DNA from: Liquidambar formosana
Taxonomy: Eukaryota; Streptophyta; Magnoliopsida; Saxifragales; Altingiaceae
DNA: 64,000 nucleotides
Direction of reading: 5' to 3'
Assembly (NCBI GenBank): GCA_039720395.1
Contig: CM077823.1
Location: 4,516,909-4,580,908, forward strand
The translations under genes were made by a program, and so were the position numbers. Below the pieces are notes generated by a model. It had not been told where the DNA came from, searched no databases, and worked only from the letters and a program-made list of their open reading frames with translations. Below are positions 47,086 to 59,047 of this stretch, piece by piece. Every line of letters starts with the position of its first letter. Position 1 is the stretch's first letter.

Positions 47086-47449
47086 TAATTTTTTCTAGTT
47101 AAAATCCCAAAAAGTAAGTTTCTTTGTTGTCTTCTTCTTATTCTTCATGCTCCCTTTTTCTTTTTTTTTGTTGGTTGGATCAAACTAGTTTTTCTCACAA
47201 AAATATGTGGCCGTCTCTCTTACTTTGTAGAGGAAGATGCGAAGGGAGAGGGACTATGAGTTTGTTCAGGGTTGGGTATAGAAAGAGAAAGGGTGGAGTT
47301 GCAAAAAGGTAGAGAAAGAAGATTGATGCTTTGGAAGTGGAAGACGAATGGGTATTTTCGTCAAATCATTGTTTTGAATTCTGTTAGTTTTAATGGAAAC
47401 TGTTTAAAAAAACAATCCACATCAGCCGCCCAACGATTTCGTGGGAAAG

Positions 47450-47560
47450 ACTGGTCTTGTGTAGCAGCACTCTATAGTTTAATATAGTGTTGCTATACAA
47501 GACCACTTCGTCTAGTGTTGCTATACAAGACCACTTCGTTAGACAAAGTGGTCAGGCGAG
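47450..47560. repeat. Compound direct/inverted repeat at foldback centre
   Basis: A 27 bp sequence (tagtgttgctatacaagacc...cgt) is present as direct copies at 47485-47511 and 47513-47539, and in inverted, diverged form at about 47450-47472. Together they can form alternative hairpins. Confidence 0.75.
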
Positions 47561-48054
47561 TGATGTGGACTGCATTATTTTAACCCTCTCCGTCAAAATT
47601 AACAGCACTTAATTATTGGCGTTTCTAAATACTAAATTACCCATTCACCTTCCATTTCGTTTATCCAAACCCCATGGTTCTTGAACCCCATTCTGACGAG
47701 GCTTTCTTAAACGAGATAGAATGACAATGATTTTGAGTTTCCTCTTTCTTTCTTTTTTCATTTTTGAATCTGTTTGAATAAAAAATTGATTTTTTATGTA
47801 AATCAGTTACCAAACACACTCTCTCCTCTTTCTATAACTCCACCGTTTCTCTCTCTTTACCCACAAACAAACTCACACTCACTCTCCATCTACAAAGAAG
47901 CAGAAGGCACTGTCATGCCCCAATCAAATAGCTTCATTTGTGTGAGAATAACAAATTAGATCCAACCAACAACACACGAAAAACAAAAAAATAAAATAAA
48001 ATAAAAACACAAAAAAGAGGATGAAGAGGAAGAAGAATAAGACTGGATTTAACT

Positions 48055-48265
48055 TGAAAAAACTAATTAACTTTACAAAAAATTTAGCTAACTTTACAAA
48101 AAAAAAAAAAAAAAAAAACTAGCTAATTTTACAAAAAAATCTAGCTAACTTTGTAAAAAAAACACTAGCTAATTTTACAAAAAAAAAAAACTAATTGTAC
48201 AAAAAAACTAGCTAACTTTACAAAAAAATCTAGCTAACATTACAAATAAACTAATTAACTTTAGG
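48055..48265 (-). repeat. Tandem array of ~20 bp unit, right foldback arm
   Basis: These are copies of the same unit as 46850-47085 in inverted orientation, interspersed with long A runs. A (GA)n tract follows at 48436-48470. Confidence 0.8.
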
Positions 48266-48431
48266 AAAACCTTCTAGATCTACAGTGGTGTTGGAAGATA
48301 TACAGATTTGTGGCTTTTGTGCAACCATTGATTGTGCAAATCTGTGGAGGAGCTGGAGAGAGGGAGTATCGACTGATGGCTGTGTGCTGATGGAGACTTT
48401 GCCTGAAGAAGGTTGTGGTTGTGCTTCCTTG

Positions 48432-48475
<44 letters not shown>

Positions 48476-48800
48476 AGGAGCAGGAAGAGGGAGTGAAAAA
48501 AAAAATCTGACATGAGAGTTATTGATGGGTAATTTTTGAGCTTTATTTGAGGGAATCTAACTTGAAAGAGTTATTAAGGGTTTTCAAGAAGATATGCTCT
48601 TCTCACTAGGTGTAGATTTTCTACAAAGAAGATTTGTCTTTTCATTTGTTTTAATGCAAAGGGTAATTATGAAATTATATAATCACAACTAATTAGATCG
48701 TCAAAATACACTCGGCATATAAAATATTTTTTAAATTGTTATTAATTTTATGATCACTTAATTTAATTAAAATCCATCCCTAACCTAAATAATCTATAAT

Positions 48801-49050
48801 TCTCTTTCTTTAGGTTATATTTAATAAATTAATACTCCGTTAGAGTATTGATAGCCTCTAAAATAACTTTTTATACTCATTACCAGCTGATGAGATCAGC
48901 CAATAAAAAAAAGGGAAAATGTCTTTATTAGTGCAGATAAAGATACTCTCCTTCGATTGACTGGTTTCACCAGCTGACTATGCAAGTTCTTTTCATCAAG
49001 CAAAGGTTACCAAAAGAGGTTACCAAAAGCTATTTTCCCCTGCATGTAAG
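48801..49050. other. Spacer
   Basis: No gene is present. A short doubled motif (ggttaccaaaag) lies at about 49005 and 49020. Confidence 0.4.
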
Positions 49051-49392
49051 ACTTTAATAAAGCATTCTGAGAAAAGCTTGCAGAGACGACAATATCTTTA
49101 CAGCTTCACGTGGTTGTGTCTCCCATGGCCCCACCCCTAAAGCTAGCATATATGGCCGTAGCTTCAAACCCCCTCCAGCTTGGAAAAGCCTGAAATATTT
49201 CGACTTTAATAAAGCATTACGAGAAAAGCTTGCAGAGGTGACAACATCTTTACAGCTCCACGTGGTTGTGTCTCCCATGGCCCCACCCCCTGAAATATTT
49301 CGGCTTTAATAAAGCATTATGAGAAAAGCTTGCAGATAGGACAATATCTTCACAGCTTCACGTCGTTGTGTGTCCCATGGCCCCCATCCCCT
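49051..49392 (+). repeat. Three tandem modules with G-box core
   Basis: Modules of about 90-100 bp start ctttaataaagcatt at about 49053, 49205 and 49304. They share gagaaaagcttgcag, then tttacagcttcacgtggttg, then tgtctcccatggcccc. Each contains CACGTGG or a one-base variant (the third reads cacgtcg). A fourth partial copy lies at 50985-51027. The modules precede the GC hairpin at 49440. Confidence 0.85.
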
Positions 49393-49439
49393 GCAGCTTT
49401 GGCTTGAAATATTTTACTTTAATAAAGTAGTAAAAGGAT

Positions 49440-49456
49440 CCCGCGCGTCGCGCGGG
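49440..49456. mobile_element. Helitron-like GC-rich hairpin
   Basis: cccgcgcgtcgcgcggg forms an 8 bp stem with a one-base loop in AT-rich surroundings. It is preceded by taataaagtagtaaaaggat and followed 11 bases later by CTGA (a CTRR match). This resembles the hairpins near Helitron ends. No Rep/helicase gene and no second end were found, so the call and the element limits are uncertain. Confidence 0.4.
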
Positions 49457-51530
49457 AATCGCAAGTTCTGAGATAATATTACAAATATAACTTCTCATTT
49501 CCAATTAAGATTACCATCAGTTAAGCATTAGTTGATACTAAGTGAAAGTTATACTCTTTTAGTAAAAAAGAAATAAAGGCAACTCATATGTTAAAAAATA
49601 TGAATATCTTAAAAAAATATTAGTGATTCATAATATAATTTTCTAACCAACAAAGACCTATGTGATATGTGGGAATCACAAATAAATATCGTCAACTCAA
49701 ATGCTTAATGAAAACGTGACAATCTATTTAAACAAAGGCAAAAATCTAAAAGAATATAAATTGAAGAAAGGAAAAATATTTAATCATTGACTGAACTTTT
49801 GTCTAATACACTTTCAAAAACCCATCAAAACACAATAATTATTTCTATAATGAACTAAGCTCTCAGGACCTTCATCTTACATGTCCTGACTTGAGGATCT
49901 CGATGTCTGTGTTTAGCGTTTTGCATTGTTCAAAATAATTGAGTCATACACCCACTAAAAAAAATGGAAAATTGTAATATTATTTACCTCCATATGAACA
50001 ACAAATTAAGCATAACCGAACTTGCAAAGTTTTCAAAAACCGTTAGTATAACCTGCAAAAAAAGTATGCAAGGCATTATTTAAATTTTAATATAACAAAT
50101 GAAATTAGGAAAAAGAATGTACCACAATCACCTATGTTATACATCTACTGTACATAAGCATATTTGCATATGCATTCACATAAATGATATGATAAAAGTA
50201 ATGAGATGTCAAATCAATTATGAATTGTTGTAGAATGAAAAAATGAGTATATAGATCATTAAACAAAATATAAATTTCCTATACTTAGTGGTCTCAAAAG
50301 CTCTCAAGTAGAAAGATCATGACTTAATTTCCTACACAGTATTTGATTCCTAACAGTTGCAAAATATTGAAGTGCATTAAACCTAATAGGAATTTTTAAG
50401 TAATTGTTGTTATAACTTTGCCATAATAACCATTTGGAGGTGCTAGTGCTACATGTTGTTGGAACTTCTATAAACTACCTCACCCACTATCTCATTTCTT
50501 GTTTCTCAAAGTATTATTAAACAACTCAACTAAGTGGTAACCTTAAATATGGAGAAATCCACAAACTAACTTGGAACCCAGAGATAATGCAAATTTGAGA
50601 TTTGAACGCTCCAAGAAGCAATTTAAATGATCAAACAAAACTTTGGATATGAAGAAAAAAAAAAATCCCTATTACATTATTTATCCACTAAAACGATTCC
50701 CTAAAAATGTTCAAACTAATTGAAACATTAGAAAAAACTAATATGAAATAAAAAAATGATGTTCTTGGGCACTTACACTAGAAGGGTGAAAGACAAAATA
50801 AAAATAAAAAATAATGAATTTTTCACTAAAACAGCAATTGTTAAAAACAAAAATAAAATTTAGTGAACATATCATAAAGTCTAAAAATAAATATATAATT
50901 TGGTTAACAAGAATGAACCTACAATGACTGCAACTAACAAATAATTAACAACAAAGTTGAAAATTTAGACAATAAAAATCACATGAAATATCTTTACAGC
51001 TTCACGTGGTTTTTGTCTACCATGGGCTCATAGGTCATATTTGTGGTAACCTATGGTTATATTTTGTATATGAACACTTAATGTTTGTTATGTTCGGATT
51101 AAAAAATTGATAAGATAGAATGGTTGAATGAAAGAAAAGTTTTTGGTGTTTTTATTTAAAATGGAAAAACTTTTATTTTTATTTTAGATAAGATAGTATT
51201 TTAGGATAAATAAAAAATATATCACCTCCGTAGGTTTATTATTTGCCACATATGTAGGATATAAACATCTTACGGATAGTATATCCTATTTGAAAAAAAG
51301 TACCAAATACATGAAAATGATATACTTTATCATATTCAACCCATCCGACATATTAGACACAACCTTAAGATACAATACCCTATTTTTTGTGCGAGTACCC
51401 TATAATTCCTGCCCCTTACTAACTTCATCTATGAATTACTCGTCTATCTCTCTTTCTTCTTTTTTTTTTTCCCTTTTTTTAAAAGAAAAAAAATTGATAT
51501 CCTAAACTTTCAGGTTGTTTCAATATAATA
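49457..51530. other. AT-rich DNA, possibly Helitron interior, no gene
   Basis: No reading frame with recognisable features is present. The partial G-box module at 50985-51027 suggests that 49050-51030 may be one element. Confidence 0.4.
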
Positions 51531-51799
51531 CTTCTTCCGTCCCACTTTGTTTGATAACAATTTTCATTTTGGGAAGTCTCAAAATGTTTGTTACTCAATA
51601 TAAAAGATTATTTTACTTTCCCAATATACCCCTTCTTATATTTAAAATTACAATTACTCAAACCATAAGACAAAATGAAGTAAGAAAGTAAAATTGGAAA
51701 ATTAATTAAAATCAATAGGTCACATGACAATGCATTAAATAGCTTACTTTAATATGCGTGTTTAATCAAAGTGACTTAAACAATTTGGAACTGAGAGAG
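51531..51799. mobile_element. Stowaway-like MITE with TA TSD
   Basis: This 269 bp element has ends cttcttccgtcccactttgt and the diverged complement of tggaactgagagag. It is flanked by TA at 51529-51530 and 51800-51801. No coding capacity; Tc1/mariner-type. Confidence 0.75.
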
Positions 51800-52012
51800 T
51801 ACTTGAATTAATTTTTTAAAAAAATTTAATATCCAAAGTTTACTTAATGAAGCAATGTAATTTCCAACCCTAAATTTGTCCAATTAGCTAATAGAAAAGT
51901 CTAAGTGGTATCTCACATGGAGCCTACATGTTGGAGTTGTTAAAAACCAATCAAGGTAATAGAAAGTTTTATTACCTTATAATTTGGGTTAAATTTCAAT
52001 TTAATACCTGAA
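51800..52012. other. Spacer
   Basis: AT-rich, nothing recognised. Confidence 0.4.
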
Positions 52013-52390
52013 CTAAAAAATTTCTAACTTGTTACCCAAAATACAGTTAAATGTATCAATTTGGTCCAAAACGTAAGTTTCAGTAAAATTCATTTTTGAG
52101 AACCTTTTCTTATGGAACCTCCTATATGAAAATGAAATCCAAAAGGCAGCATGTCTAGAGCTGAACTGTGTATCAATTTGAGCATAGTATGCATACAAAC
52201 ACAGTATTGCTACGAGGCTACGATCAAGGGTTAGCTTAATTACAAGCCGAGCCTTAATAAGTGCCGCATGAAGCTTAGGTGGAGTGTTCGAAAATTGAAA
52301 CACCAGGAAAGCGTTCGTCCCTTTGAAGCCATCCGCAGGGTCTAAAGAACCTGGTAATTGCCCCGTGCTTGTGGGATATCGGAACTGCAC
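52013..52390 (-). CDS. Possible orphan terminal exon, unidentified
   Basis: A - strand frame follows a plausible acceptor (gttatgtgcag, ending about 52386). It reads FRYPTSTGQLPGSLDPADGF, then KGTNAFLVFQFSNTPPKL, a text with balanced amino-acid use unlike the AT-driven ORFs nearby, for about 60 residues before becoming less convincing. I do not recognise the family and see no upstream partner exon within the next kilobase. It could be the relic of a gene fragment carried by a transposon or a decayed exon. Confidence 0.3.
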   Translation of the reverse strand: MQFRYPTSTGQLPGSLDPADGFKGTNAFLVFQFSNTPPKLHAALIKARLVIKLTLDRSLVAILCLYAYYAQIDTQFSSRHAAFWISFSYRRFHKKRFSKMNFTETYVLDQIDTFNCILGNKLEIF

Positions 52391-52592
52391 ATAACCAAGA
52401 GATTAGTCGGAGACCAAACTCTCAAACACCCTTGTTATTAAAAATAATAGTAATAATAAGAAATAAATAAAAATAACCCTTTGAAGTCTAGTTTGTTTGG
52501 TATCCTAGTCACGAGTAAGTCTTCAGTGTAACTGTGACACGACCACATGGTGCCATGAGCTAAGGAGAATGCAGAAAAGTGGGATTGTGGGA

Positions 52593-52626
<34 letters not shown>

Positions 52627-53028
52627 AAAAGAAAAAGAAAAAGAAAAAAAGACTCAAATAATCCCACTTGACTCCACTCTCATTAACTCGTGATACCAGG
52701 TCGGCCGTATAATAGTTATATTTAAGAGCATCTCCAACAAAGGTAGCAGATTAAATCTGGATTTGCTACTTCCCTCCCTCTTTTAGGACCTCCAATAGAG
52801 ATATAAAAAAATATTTGCTACCACTTTTTTTTTCTTCAAATCTGTAGTGAGATAAAAGAGGTAACAAATCTTTTCTTGTAAATATAAATTTAGGTTTGAA
52901 GAAAGATTATTCTGTATGGTTCGTAAGATACCATGTTAATTAATCTAGGTGAGGAATTTGAATATTTTCTGTAGTCTGTGTTGCTCGAGCCGAAAAAGAA
53001 GAGTCATCATCACTTGTGCTATTTTGTA
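52391..53028. other. Intergenic; A tract and MITE-end-like sequence
   Basis: A long A-rich run lies at about 52594-52650. At 52727 agagcatctccaac resembles the end of a common plant MITE, with no matching right end found. Confidence 0.4.
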
Positions 53029-54599
53029 TAGCTGGTAAAGCCATCTCATTCTTTAACCTTTACATTAAGACGTCAAAGAAGCTTTGTGATGTAGTGCCCT
53101 ATCACAAAGTTGTTGTCCTTCCCATAGATTATCAATGGTTTGATGCCTTTCAATACATTGAGGCCCACTTTCATGTTTGACCAACTATCTATCTTTTCCT
53201 TGGAATTAAAAGCTCATCTCTCTCTATTTTGGTACTTGGTATGAAGTTGTATATTTAACTTCGCCTAATATTGTAAGTACTTGTGTAAACTTGTTGTGGC
53301 CACTATTTTCAATATCCTTGCTCATCTTGTAGTTTCCACTACTAAAGTCAATATATATGTTGACTGAAGTTTGGTTTGTAATATTGTAAATGAGGGATTT
53401 ATAATTATTGAGATATAAGATGTCAATGTTGTTTTGTGGAAGTGATAAAGCAAACAAATAAATCAATCTCAGAACAAGAAAATAAAACACAACTGCAGGT
53501 TTACGTGGTTTGGTAAGATGCTTATATCCATGGGCAATGATGATTAATCCACTACATATCTAAGAGATTACAAGAGTAAAATTCAGAAACCTTTACACCC
53601 AATAGCAGCACTCTCAAAGTCGGCTCTATTCTCTCTCTACTAGTCCAAACAAAACCCTTATATGTGGGTAAGCAGGTTATAACATAAGACCTTCTCAAAT
53701 GTGTGTACACATATTTGGAAAGTGCTTACATACTTACGCATATCCTAGATGTGCGTATGCACATTGACTAAACTACTAGGTGTGTATGCCCATCGGGTAT
53801 TAACATACCCAAAACAAATTGGGTCAAAAAAATTTCCCAGCCCAAACCCCATGGCAATGGTGGAGTATCACACATTGCCCATTTTTTTTGGGTTGCATCG
53901 GGTCATAAATGGGTCATATATCAAGAATCCAGGTGACTTCATGACAATCACCCAACAAATGCGACTACGGATATACTCTTTTCCTTTATAATTGTTATTT
54001 TTGTGATGTGTTACAATAAACTTTTAATGGTTATATATGTAATTATGTATCATTGCCTGTTTTGCTTACTTGGTTTTATACAATCTTAATTATTAGTTCA
54101 TGATTCCCTAGTTGACTCGAGAATTCATGCAGTTATTGGATCTCTGCTTATAGTTTTGTCATCTAAAGTTTGAATGCACAAGTCGCATACGGGGGTTGGA
54201 CATTGATAATGATCATGAAGTTGTTTTACAATTGATATCCGCTATAACATTGTTATTTAAAAACGAGAATAGAACTTGGAGTTCAAAATTGAAGGGGAAT
54301 TTTAAACCTGATGATAACCGTAGGCCTCGTTTGTTTGTAAGTAGTGAATTCCTAATAGTTTTTGCTTCTATTTGATTTTCATATTTGGGAATTAAATAGA
54401 AACCCCTTTTAACAACCCATTATGTATTATTAAATTCAATAGTTTTAAACTTCTAAATATTTTTGTAAAAAAATTCATTCAAACACTAACAAAGCACTAT
54501 GGCTTTATATTTTAAAAATAAAGTTTTAAGTGATTGTTCGGATATCTTATATTTATCCATCTATTTGATAGTGATGTCTAATTCTATCTTCTTCTTTTT

Positions 54600-54830
54600 C
54601 CTTTTTTTTTTTTTTTAAGCAAATGGATGTATTATAAAGTAAAAGGCAGAGCTACAGATGCCACCCCCTCCTCATCCCCCAATTCGGCATTGAAAACTGA
54701 AATTGGGAGTTGAGTAATGGGAATAAAACCGAAAACAAAAAAATTACAATCAGCAGCTCATTGGGTAAGACTATGAGCACCCCTATTAGCCGTCTTTAGG
54801 ATGGATCTAGCATTCCACATGTGAAAAGAT
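54600..54830 (-). pseudogene. LINE 3' remnant, RNase H-like end (part 1)
   Basis: On the - strand the text NARSILKTANRGAHSLTQ, followed by a stop, is the typical C-terminal end of the RNase H-like domain of plant LINE/retroelement proteins. The A tail appears as T-rich sequence at 54600-54617. It is the downstream half of a fragment interrupted by the hAT element; part 2 lies at 57891-57965. Confidence 0.6.
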
Positions 54831-55113
54831 TAGGAGTGCAAAATCGTTCGGGTAATTCCGAGGACTGGACCGTTCCGAGCAATTCGGTCCGGTCCAGTCC
54901 AAACAGTGTTTGGTTCGGTTCTCGGGATAATTTTTCAAAAACCAAAAATTTCGATTCGGGCCATGGTTTAGGGGGTTTCAATCCCAGACCGGAATGAATT
55001 CCCGGACCAGTGATATATATATATATATATATATATATAGATAGACTTAACAAAAATAAAAAAACCCCTTCCCTTAAAAGTCAAAACCTAAAAGGCTAAA
55101 CCTAAAAAAAAAA

Positions 55114-57073
55114 GGGTAAATTACATTAAGACCCCCTCTAAAATCTGACAATTACAAATAGACCCCCTCACGTTTCTGAAATTACATTAAGACCCCCTCC
55201 CTCTAATTTCCGTCCATAATCCGTTAAATCACTTTCAATTTTTTTCAAAATACCCTAATTACCCTTATTGGATGACAACTTCCATGTTAAATGCATATAA
55301 CTCATCAGTCCAACACATTCATCCAGTACATTTGATTGATTTATTTATTTATTGATAAACAACTAAAAGATTATATATATATATAAGAAAAATGCCAAAG
55401 AGCTTAAATTTTTGTCCAACTGATGTGGTAGCCATCAGATTTGCTCATTAGAAATAATTATCTATTTAATTGATGTGTAAAAAAAAAAAAAAAAAAAATT
55501 GATTTTCCAAGTTGCCACCTTATTTGTCACCTCTATACGTGCATCTCCATTGTAATAATTCTTTTTATTTATTTCTACATATGAGTAATGCTACATAGCC
55601 CTTTTTTTTTTTTTTACTCAAATCTACTTACTCAAATGAGGTGACAACTTAGCAAATCAATTTTTTTATTTTTTATTTTGCAAATCAATTAAAATTTTAA
55701 TTAAATAAATAATTGTTTCTAGGGTAAATTACATTAAGACCCCCTCTAAAATCTGACAATTACAAATAGACCCCCTCACGTTTCTGAAATTACATTAAGA
55801 CCCCCTCCTTCTAATTTCCGTCCATAATCCGTTAAATCACTTTCAATTTTTTTCAAAATACCCTAATTACCCTTATTGGATGACAACTTCCATGTTAAAT
55901 GCATATAACTCATCAGTCCAACATATTCATCCAGTACATTTGATTGATTTATTTATTTATTGATAAACAACTAAAAGATTATATATATATATATATATAT
56001 ATAAGAAAAATGCCAAAGAGCTTAAATTTTTGTCCAATTGATGTGGTAGCCATCAGATTTGCTCATTAGAAACAATTATCTATTTAATTGATGTGTAAAA
56101 AAAAAAAAAAAAAATTGATTTGCCAAGTTGTCACCTCATTTGCCATCTCTATACGTGCATCTCCATTGTAATAATTCTTTTTATTTATTTCTACATATGA
56201 GTAATGCTACATAGTCCTTTTTTTTTTTACTCAAATCTACTTACTCAAATGAGTTGGCAACTTAGCAAATCAAATTTTTTATTTTTTATTTTGCAAATCA
56301 ATTTAAAATTTAATTAAATAAATAATTGTTTCTGAACAGCAAATTTGACAGCTGCCACGTCAGTTGGACAGAAAATTTAAATTGTTTTTAGATATATATA
56401 TATATTATCTTTTAGTTGTTTATCAATAATAATTAAAAAATTCAAAAGTATTGGATGAACTATTGGACTGGTGAGTTATACGCATTTAACATGGAAGTTA
56501 TCATCCACTAAGGGTAGTTAGGGTATTTTGAAAAAATTTGAATATGATTTAACAGATTAATGGACGGAAGTTAGAAGGAGGGGTCTCTTTGTAGTTTATT
56601 TTGTAAAGTAGGGGGTGTTAGTGTAATTTTAAAAACATGAGGGGATGTATCTGTAATAGTCAGATTTTAGAGGGGGTCTTATTGTAATTTACCCTTGTTT
56701 CTAAACAGCAAATTTGACAACTGCCACATCAGTTGGACAGAAAATTTAAATTGTTTTTAGCATTTTTCTTATATATATATATATTATCTTTTAGTTGTTT
56801 ATCAATAATAATTAAAAAATTCAAAAGTATTGGATGAACTATTGGACTGGTGAGTTATACGCATTTAACATGGAAGTTATCATCCACTAAGGGTAGTTAG
56901 GGTATTTTGAAAAAATTTGAATATGATTTAACAGATTAATGGACGGAAGTTAGAAGGAGGGGTCTCTTTGTAGTTTATTTTGTAAAGTAGGGGGTGTCAG
57001 TATAATTTTAAAAACGTGAGGGGGTGTATCTGTAATAGTCAGATTTTAAAGGGGGTTTTATTGTAATTTACCC
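55114..57073. mobile_element. Mutator-type MITE, outer copy
   Basis: The termini are gggtaaattaca...gtaatttaccc. It is flanked by A runs compatible with a 9 bp TSD (aaaaaaaaa at 55105-55113 and from 57074). The net length without the inner copy is about 978 bp. The left arm (to 55721) resumes at 56704 after the inner insertion. It lies inside the hAT element. Confidence 0.85.
55722..56694. mobile_element. Mutator-type MITE, inner copy (9 bp TSD)
   Basis: This 973 bp element of the same family has a perfect 9 bp TSD, ttgtttcta, at 55713-55721 and 56695-56703. The target sequence in the outer copy (attgtttcta|aacagcaaattt) is the equivalent of the inner copy's own mid-point at about 56334 (attgtttctgaacagcaaat). 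The inner element therefore inserted into the middle of a relative in the same orientation. It has no coding capacity. Confidence 0.9.
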
Positions 57074-57890
57074 AAAAAAAAAACCCCCCTTCCATCACTC
57101 CACTCTTCAGCGCCGTTATGGCATTACCCCTCAGTGCCCTCATTCTCGTCCTCTTATCCCATCGCCGGCACTCTAGCAGGACTCCCCATCAATGTCATCT
57201 CATTATTCCTCTTCTCGCCGTCTCATCCCATCGTTGGAAGTCCCCAAATCAACAAATCCCATCGCCGGCTCATCGCCTCACCCCCTCCTTCAACGTTGCT
57301 CATCGCCTTACCTGCTCATCCCCAAATCCCTATCCTCGACAACCCTTATCATCTCGGCAGAACACCTCATCTCACGAAGCCATGTTATCTCACTTCTATC
57401 GTCGCTGTCTCACCGATTATCGTTGCCATCTCACTGATCATCGTCTTCCCATCCTGTCTTCAAGCTCTGGCAAGTGGCGAGGTATGTATCTCTCCAAATT
57501 CTTCTCTACAGATTTCCTTCCTTCTTCCCAATTCTTTTTTTTTTTTTTAATTACTCATAGTAACAAGTCGAGTCCCGACAGTGTTCTATTTTGTTGCTTA
57601 TTTTTTCTTCTTTTGTAATTCATGGATGAGTATTGAGTAATGACTGCTGCAAATTTCTGTTTTAGGGTTAGGCTTCTTGATGACTAATTTACTGGTTTGT
57701 AGATGTGTTCCTCATCAAACTGAGAACCAGACCGAACCGAACTATTTTTTCTCGATTCGGTCCGGTCCGGTCCAATGCATATTTCGGTCTGATTCCAGTT
57801 CTAATTTTAAAGTCCCGAATTACTTTGTTCCGGTCCAGATATACCTTTAACCCGGACCGGCCCGGACCGATTTGCACCCCTAGAAAAGAT

Positions 57891-57965
57891 GCAAGCAGAT
57901 TTTTGGCATCAACAGATAAGGACTCAGTTTCCAAGAAAGGATCCATGGACCAGTCTTGAAGGGGG
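57891..57965 (-). pseudogene. LINE 3' remnant (part 2)
   Basis: On - this reads VGPLQDWSMDPFLETESLSVDAKN, RNase H-like text typical of plant LINEs. It joins to NARSILKTANRG across the hAT insertion. The collinear duplication resumes at about 57968 (gcataggtaaatg). Confidence 0.6.
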
Positions 57966-58993
57966 CCAACACAATTTTGCATAGGTAAATGTTTTTCTTC
58001 CATATTAAAGATCTTTCTCTTAGGTAACCCAACTAAAGTGGCAATATAATGTCTCATCAACCTTGTTTGTTATGTCTAATCTTACCATGATTTTAAATCT
58101 CAAAGAACTTTAGCAAGAGATTGTTCATATTTAGCTTAAATAAAACTATCATATGAAAACAATGGCAAATTATACGTTGGTCATGAAAAAAATGGAATCT
58201 TGACAAGCAATAAGAAGCATTTTTCGTACTGTGTATTGCTCGAGTGGAAAAGGAAGCTAGGAGAGTGAACACATGTGGCAGGGGTGCCGATGCCACAAGT
58301 TGCAAATTTCATGTCTTCTGGTGGAGATTTATTTCACTTTTATTTAAGCTGAATTTCAATTAAGAAATCTTAAACAGATTCCAAAAAGAAAGAAAAGAGA
58401 AGAGGGAAAAAAAAAACCCAACTCTGTCAAGCCAATTACTCTGTTGGGTTTAATTGAGCGAACGTACTGTTTTTCTAAATATTGTCAAACTGAGAACCTA
58501 CTGAACCAACTAGACCTTGGTTCGGTTTGGTTCTAGGATAGGTTCGGTTCCAGTTCAGGTTTTCGGTTTCCAAATCGACCTCAGTCACTTTTGTACCAAT
58601 TTGGCCTCAAACCAAACCGAATTGAATTGAGTTGTCCTAATTATTGCATTTATGATGAGGGCGCCCTCATCCTTCTCACCACAAATTTTCTCCTTTTTTT
58701 TGGCTATTTCATTTATAGAATTTAAGATATGACCACATCAAGATATTTATCACACTAAGTTGATCCTTCTAGTATTTCATAAATATCCATCCTTTATTTG
58801 CATTGACTTGTCTATATTTCATAGTAATAATTTTCTGCTAGTATTTCATATAACACCCATATTTTATTTGCAGTATTTTATTCATAGTAATGTGGATACC
58901 ATATGTGTGTCTTGTTGACTTATTGACTTGCTGTACACTTTTTATTTTTGCTTATATTGTCAATTTGACAAGTTCTTACCTAGCTTGTCTTTC

Positions 58994-59047
<54 letters not shown>

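Larger units (their letters stand above)
46150..48800. mobile_element. 2.6 kb foldback element with long inverted arms
   Basis: The arms, about 46150-47090 and 48050-48800, are imperfect inverted copies: tatatgccgagtgcgttttgacgatc (46205-46230) pairs with gatcgtcaaaatacactcggcatata (48697-48722), and aagtctccaatactaaca-type text near 46680 pairs with 48390-48420. Each arm contains a tandem array of a ~20 bp unit (aaacttagctaggttttttg and its complement). The ORFs at 46272-46694 and 47774-47959 are low-complexity arm sequence. No transposase was found. No clear TSD could be read, so the superfamily is unresolved. Confidence 0.72.
54831..57882. mobile_element. Non-autonomous hAT element with 8 bp TSD
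   Basis: The ends are taggagtgcaaaatcg and the complement of cgatttgcacccct(a). The subterminal regions are dense in ggtccgg/ccggacc motifs on both sides. A perfect 8 bp TSD, gaaaagat, lies at 54823-54830 and 57883-57890, the size expected for hAT elements. There is no transposase. The interior carries a pair of nested Mutator-type MITEs and a C-rich stretch (57080-57480) whose ORFs are compositionally biased. Confidence 0.88.

Noticed and set aside
48055..48265. CRISPR-like regular repeats
   Set aside because: The repeats are degenerate, without unique spacers, and mirror the array in the opposite foldback arm; the genome is a plant's.
57118..57618. Overlapping + strand ORFs of 138 and 166 codons
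   Set aside because: Ser/Pro/Leu bias from C-rich DNA within the non-autonomous hAT element; two frames are equally open and no family is recognisable.
58997..59043. (AT)n and other microsatellites as functional elements
   Set aside because: Simple slippage repeats without context suggesting a role.
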